Source of the DNA: Acidobacteriaceae bacterium
GTDB lineage: Bacteria > Acidobacteriota > Terriglobia > Terriglobales > Acidobacteriaceae
Reading direction: 5' to 3'
Assembly: GCA_030040115.1 (NCBI GenBank)
Contig: JASHUH010000386.1
Coordinates: 1 to 7,450, forward strand
Length of the DNA: 7,450 nucleotides
The position numbers and the translations under genes are program-made. Each line of letters starts with the position of its first letter. The first letter of the stretch is position 1. Positions 1 through 4,468 of the stretch are shown here, in pieces. The notes below the pieces were generated by a model. It searched no databases, had not been told where the DNA came from, and worked only from the letters and a program-made list of their open reading frames with translations.

Positions 1-70
1 AAGAGTCGTTCCCGAAGCCGTCGAACATTTGCGCGCGCTTTCGCCCGAGGTTGCGGGAACGCTCGGGTGA
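1..70 (+). CDS. C-terminal tail of an upstream gene, possibly a NifS/IscS-type cysteine desulfurase (partial)
   Basis: The frame beginning at base 2 is open from the window edge to a TGA at 68-70. It encodes 22 residues: RVVPEAVEHLRALSP followed by EVAGTLG. Many bacterial cysteine desulfurases end in a helix of the form 'VxxVVPxxVERLRxLSP', which this resembles. Those genes also often sit directly upstream of mnmA, because the desulfurase supplies the persulfide sulfur that MnmA transfers to tRNA. The identification rests on this short resemblance plus context, so it is an inference; the active-site Cys and PLP lysine lie outside the window. The gap to mnmA is 100 bases, so the two could be co-transcribed. 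Any other protein ending in a similar helix cannot be excluded. Confidence 0.45.
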   Translation, partial: RVVPEAVEHLRALSPEVAGTLG

Positions 71-170
71 TTCGGCATCCGGCGGTGGTCGGCTTTCGGC
101 TTCGCCATGGAAGACCCCGGATCGTTCTGTGATTAATTGTGCTTCAGGCTGATTGCCGAAAGTTGTTTTT

Positions 171-1286
171 ATGATTCAGAACGCCACCATCGCCGTCGCC
201 ATGTCCGGAGGGGTTGACTCCTCGACGGTCGCGGCCATCCTCGCCGAGCAGGGCGGCTCAGTCGTCGGCCTCACCCTCCAGCTTTGGGATCAGACCCGCC
301 TCGCCGGTCGCCACGGCATTCCCGACGCGCCCAAGGCCGGCCGCTGCTGTTCACTCGACGACGTCTATGACGCCCGCCGCGTGGCCGAGCACCTCGGCAT
401 TCCTTACTACGTCGTCAATCAGGAGGACCGCTTCGAGCGCGACGTGGTCCGCCCCTTCGTCAGCGAGTATCTGGCCGGGCGTACGCCCATCCCTTGCTCG
501 CTCTGCAACAATCACATCAAGTTCGATCAATTGCTTCGTACTGCGCGCTCGATCGGCGCCAGCCACATCGCAACGGGCCACTACGCCCTCAACGAATACG
601 ATCCAGTACGGGGCCGCTGGATCCTCAAGCGCCCTGCCGATCGCGCCAAGGACCAGACCTACTTCCTCTTCGGCCTCACCCAGGAGCAGCTTGCGCACAC
701 TCTTTTTCCGCTGGGCCGCCTCACCAAGCCCGAGGTCCGCAGCCTCGCACGCCAGCACGGCCTCCGTCTCGCCGAAAAGCCCGATTCGCAGGAAATCTGC
801 TTCATCCCTGGCGGCGACTACAAGCGCTTTCTCGCCGCTTATCTCGACGAGCAGGGCGAGCAGTTCCCTGAGACCGCCGGCGAGCTTGTCGCTTCCAACG
901 GCGAGTTACTCGGTCGGCACGGCGGCATCTTCAGCTTCACCGTCGGCCAGCGCAAGGGCCTGGGCGTCGCATCGCCTTCGCCGCTCTACGTGCTCAACAT
1001 CGATCCCGTCGGCCATCGTGTGACCGTCGGCGCCGATGCCGAACTGGCGACACGCACCCTACGCGCCCGCCGGCTCAACTGGATCAGCATTCCGGAACTG
1101 ACCACCCCCATGCGCGTGCGTGTCAAGATTCGCCATCGTCATGAGCCGGCTTGGGCCACGCTCGAACCCGCCGGCAACGGCGAAGCCGCCGCCACCTTCG
1201 ATGAGCCGCAGCGCGCCGTCACCCCCGGCCAGTCAGCCGTCTTCTACGATGGCGATGAAGTAGTCGGCGGCGGCTGGATCATCTGA
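171..1286 (+). CDS. mnmA: tRNA-specific 2-thiouridylase MnmA
   Basis: MnmA adenylates C2 of the wobble uridine U34 of tRNA-Lys, -Glu and -Gln using ATP, then replaces the oxygen with sulfur delivered as a protein persulfide, giving s2U34. It is cytoplasmic. The 371-residue product has the usual family length. Visible signatures are the N-type ATP pyrophosphatase loop SGGVDSS (residues 12-18), RCCSLDDVYDAR (58-69), the nucleophile region PCSLCNNHIKF (108-118, catalytic Cys likely C112), TGHYA (135-139), DQTYFLF (161-167), the second catalytic Cys in SQEICFIPGG (C210), and VGQRKGLG (258-265) in the tRNA-binding region. A C-terminal beta-barrel domain follows. I chose the ATG at 171; a TTG at 153 would add six residues but has no better ribosome site. 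Neither start has a strong Shine-Dalgarno. The gene converges on the propeller gene with only 30 bases between them. Confidence 0.95.
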   Translation: MIQNATIAVAMSGGVDSSTVAAILAEQGGSVVGLTLQLWDQTRLAGRHGIPDAPKAGRCCSLDDVYDARRVAEHLGIPYYVVNQEDRFERDVVRPFVSEYLAGRTPIPCSLCNNHIKFDQLLRTARSIGASHIATGHYALNEYDPVRGRWILKRPADRAKDQTYFLFGLTQEQLAHTLFPLGRLTKPEVRSLARQHGLRLAEKPDSQEICFIPGGDYKRFLAAYLDEQGEQFPETAGELVASNGELLGRHGGIFSFTVGQRKGLGVASPSPLYVLNIDPVGHRVTVGADAELATRTLRARRLNWISIPELTTPMRVRVKIRHRHEPAWATLEPAGNGEAAATFDEPQRAVTPGQSAVFYDGDEVVGGGWII

Positions 1287-1316
1287 TCCCAAGTCCTTGC
1301 TCCCTTGGTCCCCGCC

Positions 1317-2354
1317 CTACCGCCGCACCGCCCAGGCCATCCCGTCCGGATTTCCCCCCACATCCAGATGGCCGGTGATCTCAAGACTGTCCATATCGAT
1401 CACGGCTACGTAGTTGCTCGGTCCGCAGGCAACAAACGCGCGTTTCCCATCCGGCTGAATTAAAATCCCGCCGCTGCCACGCCCAAGATCCAGCGTCTTC
1501 AGCACCCTGTGCGTGGCCGCATTGATGATCGCCAACTTCGGTCCGGCAGAGATGAACACCAGTCGGCCATCGGGCGTAAACTTGAGCCGGTTGGCGCCCG
1601 TCGCACCGGCTTGGATCGTATCAACGAGCTTCTTCGACGCGATATCCACCACCGCCACCGAACCGTCGGCGGGGCTTGCCGTCCACGCTTGCGTCCCATC
1701 CGGCGAAACATCGAACCCTTCATCGCGTACGCCCACCGGAATCACCGTCTCCAGCCAGTCGTTGCCGGGCGGCAAAATCGCCCCGTGGGGAACGCCCGCG
1801 AGCGTCTCGCCTTGGTGCACCGCATACTCGTCGATGATCGACATGGTGCCCGAGTTCACATTGGTCGTGATCACCTTCCGTCCACCCGGAAACACATAGA
1901 TCATGTGCGTCCGGTTCTGCCCCGTTCCCATAATCCAATCGATCTTCTCGGTTGCTGGGTTATAGCGCGCGATGGCCTTGGCCACCTCTGCCGTGAACCA
2001 CACCTCGCCATCGCGATACATGATCCCGTGCGGCCCGAGCAAAGCTCCCGTATCGATCACCGGCAGCGGTTTCTGCGCCACCAGGTCTACCGGCGAAATG
2101 GTGTGGTACGCGCCGTAGCCATAGTTCGTCACGTAAGCCGTCTTGCCGTCTTCTGACGCCGCCACTTCGTGCGGATCGTTGCCCACCGGGACCTTGGCCA
2201 CCACGTTCAGATTCGAGGGATCCACAATGGCCAGCGTATGGTCAGTTTTCGAGAGAACCAGCAGCGCGGGGGTGGGAGTAGGTGTTTGCGCCACTAAACA
2301 ACTTGCGGCAGCGGCAACCGACGCCGCGAGCACACGGCATAGACCTGGCCTCAT
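1317..2354 (-). CDS. Secreted YVTN-type beta-propeller repeat protein
   Basis: A 345-residue protein with an N-terminal export signal: basic start, a hydrophobic Ala/Val-rich core around residues 8-22, and a likely signal peptidase I site after LVA (residue 22). A Cys at 19 preceded by AAS makes a lipoprotein possible, but its -3 residue is atypical. A short TPTPTP linker (24-29) leads into repeated blades with the pattern 'VGxxPxxVAxSxDGKxAYVTN...VxVID'. Clear examples are VGNDPHEV (57-64) with YVTN (74-77), then FDVSPDGTQAW, LKFTPDGRLVF, and the last blade ending VGGNPDGMAWAVRR. Such proteins are extracytoplasmic propellers of the YVTN/Lactonase-like superfamily. Their ligands are mostly unknown, and no catalytic residue set can be assigned here. 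The ATG at 2354 is preceded by GGAGG (2362-2366) with a 7-base spacer, which fixes the start. It is probably transcribed alone from the promoter at 2376-2403. Confidence 0.9.
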   Translation of the reverse strand: MRPGLCRVLAASVAAAASCLVAQTPTPTPALLVLSKTDHTLAIVDPSNLNVVAKVPVGNDPHEVAASEDGKTAYVTNYGYGAYHTISPVDLVAQKPLPVIDTGALLGPHGIMYRDGEVWFTAEVAKAIARYNPATEKIDWIMGTGQNRTHMIYVFPGGRKVITTNVNSGTMSIIDEYAVHQGETLAGVPHGAILPPGNDWLETVIPVGVRDEGFDVSPDGTQAWTASPADGSVAVVDIASKKLVDTIQAGATGANRLKFTPDGRLVFISAGPKLAIINAATHRVLKTLDLGRGSGGILIQPDGKRAFVACGPSNYVAVIDMDSLEITGHLDVGGNPDGMAWAVRR

Positions 2355-2361
2355 GGCAAGA

Positions 2362-2366
2362 CCTCC
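2362..2366 (-). promoter_or_regulatory. Shine-Dalgarno of the propeller gene
   Basis: On the minus strand GGAGG lies 7 bases before the ATG at 2354. It decides the start and makes the signal peptide the true N-terminus. Confidence 0.8.
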
Positions 2367-2375
2367 GGAGAATGA

Positions 2376-2403
2376 AGTATCCGAGCCATGAGCCTGTGCT
2401 CAA
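2376..2403 (-). promoter_or_regulatory. Candidate sigma-70-like promoter of the propeller gene
   Basis: Read on the minus strand, TTGAGC (2403-2398) and GATACT (2381-2376) are separated by 16 bases. Each matches the sigma-70 consensus at four of six positions. Transcription would begin around 2368-2370, giving a very short leader that still contains the GGAGG ribosome site. The position right behind a terminator-like hairpin (2422-2450) fits an independent transcription unit. This is pattern matching only; matches of this quality occur by chance. Confidence 0.4.
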
Positions 2404-2421
2404 CCCGGCTCCGGCCGGCGG

Positions 2422-2450
2422 AAAAAAGAATAACAGGCCTGAGAGCCTGT
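2422..2450 (-). terminator. Candidate rho-independent terminator for the upstream minus-strand transcript
   Basis: On the minus strand ACAGGC and GCCTGT form a perfect 6-bp stem around a 6-base loop (2450-2433), followed directly by TATTCTTTTTT (2432-2422). This has the hairpin-plus-T-tract form of an intrinsic terminator. It lies about 285 bases past the stop of the DUF948-like gene (2736) and just before the candidate promoter of the propeller gene, so it would separate the two units. The stem is short and the T-tract is interrupted at its start, hence moderate confidence. Confidence 0.38.
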
Positions 2451-2735
2451 GACGAACTTTCGCGCGGATCGGCGCTGAGAGCCAATTCTCCTCAGACAGA
2501 CGAATAAGAAGAGCCACACACCGAGTCCTCCCACGCGCTTTTCCTCCGTAGGGAGGATAGGCCTGCGGGTGATAAAAAGATCAAGGAAATTGACTCAGCT
2601 TGGCCAAGCTCGAAACGTAAAGCGACAATCGCGCCGAACTTCGTTCTCGGCCCTTACCTTCACCAATTCGGACTCCGCCACGCCTGGCGCGCTTTTCACG
2701 CGCAACGCCCCGCGCGGGAATTTTACTCACACTGT
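2451..2735. other. Non-coding spacer with short hairpins
   Basis: No convincing gene is seen on either strand. It contains a 6-bp stem TCCTCC/GGAGGA with a GTAG loop at 2542-2557, the palindrome at 2597-2610, a 5-bp GCGCG/CGCGC stem at 2687-2703, and a GC palindrome CCCGCGCGGG at 2709-2718. The last two begin about 18 bases past the stop of the DUF948-like gene on the minus strand. They could slow or end transcription, but no T-run follows. The 9-mer CTGAGAGCC occurs twice (2439-2447 and 2475-2483). Confidence 0.5.
2597..2610. repeat. Perfect 14-bp palindrome
   Basis: AGCTTGGCCAAGCT equals its own reverse complement over all 14 bases. It sits in non-coding DNA, 126 bases beyond the DUF948-like stop codon and about 240 bases upstream of the propeller start. 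It could be a dimeric regulator site, but it is not close to either start codon and no regulator gene is visible in the window. The symmetry is certain; the function is unknown. Confidence 0.5.
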
Positions 2736-3290
2736 TTACGCGTACATATCCTTTTTCGTGGCAGGACCATCCGTGGCCGCTGGTTCGCTCGTGGTGTACC
2801 GCACGCGTTGCGCCGGTCGTCCCGGCTGCGAGTCGCGCAGCGCTTCCACTGCGGCCTTAAAGCTCGCCACCAGCGCCGAAATCTGCCGCACCGGCTTTTG
2901 CACCGTCTCGCTCACAAACGTGCCCGCCCGGTCCACGCCATTCAAAACTCCTGAGACCATGCCGTCCACCCGCTCGGCCTGATGCTTGACTCGGCCAGCA
3001 ATCTCAACCACCGCCGAGCGCACTTCCGCGGTCTGCGCTCGGACTTCCTCCGTGAGGTTCGAAAGCTCCGAAGCGGCCTTCTCGATGTTTGGTCCCATGC
3101 GCTCGAAAACCGCACGTGCGCGCTCCACCACCGGCATCACCGCCGCGCGAATCTCTTCGAAACGCTCTTCCGCTCGCTGCGTCGCCTTGCGCATCACCGC
3201 CACCGCAATCAGCAGACCGATCGATTGCAGCAGCATCGCCAGCGCGATCACCGCAATTAACCCCGTCAGAACCCCCTCAAAACTGGACAT
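2736..3290 (-). CDS. Single-TM coiled-coil protein, DUF948-like
   Basis: A 184-residue protein with one N-terminal transmembrane segment (about residues 8-33, running LTGLIAVIALAMLLQSIG onward) and basic residues RKATQR just after it, which suggests the long helical part faces the cytoplasm. Residues about 34-150 are charged and heptad-like (RAEERFEEIRAAVMPVVERA and so on). They include VQKPVRQISALVASFKAAVE near residue 140, a Pro-breaking helix like that of DUF948 proteins. The tail from about 152 is Pro/Thr-rich and looks disordered. The molecular role of this family is unknown; a structural or envelope-associated role is an inference. The frame is open up to a possible start at 3347, but the ATG at 3290 has the ribosome site GAGGTGA and places the membrane helix at the normal distance from the N-terminus. 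It lies on the same strand as the YtxH gene but 489 bases away, so it is probably transcribed separately. Confidence 0.85.
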   Translation of the reverse strand: MSSFEGVLTGLIAVIALAMLLQSIGLLIAVAVMRKATQRAEERFEEIRAAVMPVVERARAVFERMGPNIEKAASELSNLTEEVRAQTAEVRSAVVEIAGRVKHQAERVDGMVSGVLNGVDRAGTFVSETVQKPVRQISALVASFKAAVEALRDSQPGRPAQRVRYTTSEPAATDGPATKKDMYA

Positions 3291-3295
3291 CGAAA

Positions 3296-3302
3296 TCACC
3301 TC
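3296..3302 (-). promoter_or_regulatory. Shine-Dalgarno that sets the DUF948-like start
   Basis: GAGGTGA on the minus strand, 5 bases before the ATG at 3290, matches the anti-Shine-Dalgarno well. It favours 3290 over the in-frame upstream starts at 3308 and 3347. Confidence 0.75.
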
Positions 3303-3348
3303 ACCCATCGCCACGCAGGTGCTCAAAGCAAGCCCTTCGCGCACCATC

Positions 3349-3457
3349 GCATTTCAGAGATCATGCAATCGAAAGCCGGGAATCCATCTCCATGCGACCA
3401 ACAGGGAGCGGCGACCCTTTCCGGAAACACTCATGTATCAAGTATCTCTGAAAATGC
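3349..3457. repeat. Inverted repeat with 13/14-base arms, 82-base interior
   Basis: The left arm GCATTTCAGAGAT (3349-3361) and the right arm ATCTCTGAAAATGC (3444-3457) are reverse complements except for one extra base in the right arm. The interior contains a second possible pairing, CCGGGAA with TTTCCGG, closed by one G-U pair. On the minus strand the element lies 59 to 167 bases upstream of the DUF948-like start, within its probable leader or promoter region. It could be a structured leader RNA or the ends of a small non-autonomous (MITE-like) element. No flanking target duplication is visible. Confidence 0.5.
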
Positions 3458-3610
3458 CGTAAGCTGGCCCATGCCGCCTCTACCGAAATCAAGAACGGAG
3501 CCCGATCCGGAGGTTGCGGCGTATTGCCCGGAGCCAGCCCGCTTTAGCGATTGGACAACGCCCTAAGGAGAAGCAAGGGATGCTGAGCCGACGCGACCAA
3601 TCCACCCGCT

Positions 3611-3638
3611 CCCCAACGACATGTTTTCGTCGTTGGGG
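3611..3638. repeat. Perfect 10-bp stem-loop
   Basis: CCCCAACGAC (3611-3620) and GTCGTTGGGG (3629-3638) are exact reverse complements around the 8-base loop ATGTTTTC. This is the longest uninterrupted stem I found in the window. Neither strand has a T-run directly after it, so it does not look like an intrinsic terminator. On the minus strand it lies 142 bases past the YtxH stop and about 320 bases before the DUF948-like start. It may be an RNA 3'-end stabiliser, a REP-like repeat or part of a small RNA. Confidence 0.6.
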
Positions 3639-3779
3639 CTATAAGGAGCGACGCCCTTGCACGACTCCGGCCAGCCGCCATGATTTCCTCAAGCGCCGGC
3701 GAACTCCCGCCTGCACGGATTCCTTGTCAGAGGCTTGCCGGGGTAAACCCGCACTGACATGGAAGCCGTGGGCTGCCGA

Positions 3780-4217
3780 TCAATATTCGTGCGTTTCGCC
3801 TGCGTCGGGAGTTGCGGTCGAGGTCTTATAAGCCTGCCGGCCGGCATCCACGGCGCTGCCCACGCGACTAGCTTGATCCGTAACCATGTTCTTTCCCTTC
3901 TCGACAAACTCCTCCCACTGCGCACGTCCACGATCGATCACTTCCCTGCCGCGATCGACGTAGCCGCTCACCTGTTCCTTACTCCGGTCTACAAAAGCGT
4001 TCACCTGCTCCTTGGTCTTGTCCACCAGCGTGCTCATTCCTTCCGCAGCATCGCGGGTGCGCGCGCGCAAGTATTCAGTTCCCTCTCGTGCTCCGGTGCA
4101 GATGTCGGCGCGGGTTTCGCGTCCGCTCTTCGGAGCATAAAGAATGCCCACCAGCGCTCCTACGCCCAGCCCAGCCAGGAACCAGGCCAGACTATATGAT
4201 TTGCTCTCTTCCGTCAT
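3780..4217 (-). CDS. YtxH-family single-TM protein with 11-residue helical repeats
   Basis: A 145-residue protein. Residues 10-27 form one glycine-rich membrane helix, followed immediately by YAPKSGRETR (27-36), the hallmark of YtxH-domain proteins, which are often annotated as gas-vesicle or general-stress related without a proven function. The remainder is amphipathic helix. From residue 65 it shows near-exact 11-residue units, VDKTKEQVNAF, VDRSKEQVSGY and VDRGREVIDRG (65-97), followed by a looser RAQWEEFVEKG. Such 11-mers resemble LEA or apolipoprotein-type helices that lie along membranes. The start at 4217 is fixed by AGGAG at 4226-4230 with an 8-base spacer; the upstream in-frame codons to 4331 are Arg/Cys-rich and not family-like. 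It lies 251 bases downstream of the FAD/Fe-S gene on the same strand. A desiccation or envelope-stress role is inferred only. Confidence 0.9.
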   Translation of the reverse strand: MTEESKSYSLAWFLAGLGVGALVGILYAPKSGRETRADICTGAREGTEYLRARTRDAAEGMSTLVDKTKEQVNAFVDRSKEQVSGYVDRGREVIDRGRAQWEEFVEKGKNMVTDQASRVGSAVDAGRQAYKTSTATPDAGETHEY

Positions 4218-4468
4218 GATCGAATCTCCTTTCGTAGAACTCAAAGGATGCCCGAAAATATCAAAGCAATCCAGTTTACCGCATTTCCTTCTCTCCCCGC
4301 CCAAACGTGCAAGAGGCCGCCGCGGGCACACGGGGGAGTGGTTGATTGCGGCAGCCTCCCCCCGCTTGGACGCCCGCCAGCCGCAGCGAGTTGTAAGCGC
4401 GGCGCCAACTCAGGACCATCGCCAATGATCGCAGAAACCGCTTCGGTTCATTCTCTCCAAGTCCACGC
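4218..4468. other. Spacer between the FAD/Fe-S gene and the YtxH gene
   Basis: No gene seen. Two weak hairpins are present. AACCG/CGGTT with a 3-base loop at 4436-4448 lies about 20 bases past the stop of the FAD/Fe-S gene. GGGGGAG/CTCCCCC with a 17-base loop lies at 4332-4362. Neither is followed by a T-run on the minus strand, so a terminator is not demonstrated. The AT-richer stretch at about 4230-4290 probably contains the YtxH promoter, but I could not pick a convincing -35/-10 pair. Confidence 0.4.
4226..4230 (-). promoter_or_regulatory. Shine-Dalgarno that sets the YtxH start
   Basis: AGGAG (within AAAGGAGA) on the minus strand lies 8 bases before the ATG at 4217. This excludes the longer 183-residue reading from 4331. 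Confidence 0.8.

Larger units (their letters stand above)
3291..3779. other. 489-base intergenic region with structured DNA
   Basis: This stretch lies between the starts and stops of two minus-strand genes and must carry the promoter of the DUF948-like gene. I see no clear promoter pair. It holds the bulged inverted repeat 3349-3457 and the perfect 10-bp stem 3611-3638. A plus-strand ATG at 3580 with AAGGAG 9 bases upstream opens an 83-codon frame to 3831. That product is Arg/Pro/Ser-rich and low in hydrophobic residues, covers the hairpin, and runs antisense into the YtxH gene, so I do not call it a gene. No tRNA-like T-loop or anticodon arm was found. Confidence 0.5.

Noticed and set aside
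71..160. TTCGGCA (71-77) and TGCCGAA (154-160) inverted repeat ahead of mnmA as a leader structure
   Set aside because: 7-bp arms 76 bases apart are expected by chance in this composition, and no riboswitch core is recognisable.
153..170. TTG start for mnmA
   Set aside because: Adds six residues not typical of the family; the ATG at 171 stands at the usual distance before the SGGVDSS loop.
1289..1308. CCAAG/CTTGG hairpin between mnmA and the propeller gene as a bidirectional terminator
   Set aside because: Only 5 bp with a 10-base loop and no T-run; too weak to call.
2569..2982. Plus-strand open frame (137 codons) starting in the 2355-2735 gap
   Set aside because: Its second half is antisense to the DUF948-like gene, there is no good ribosome site, and the composition is not protein-like.
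3835..3846. 12-bp palindrome TGCCGGCCGGCA
   Set aside because: Lies within the YtxH coding sequence and is built of common GC-rich codons; chance is sufficient.
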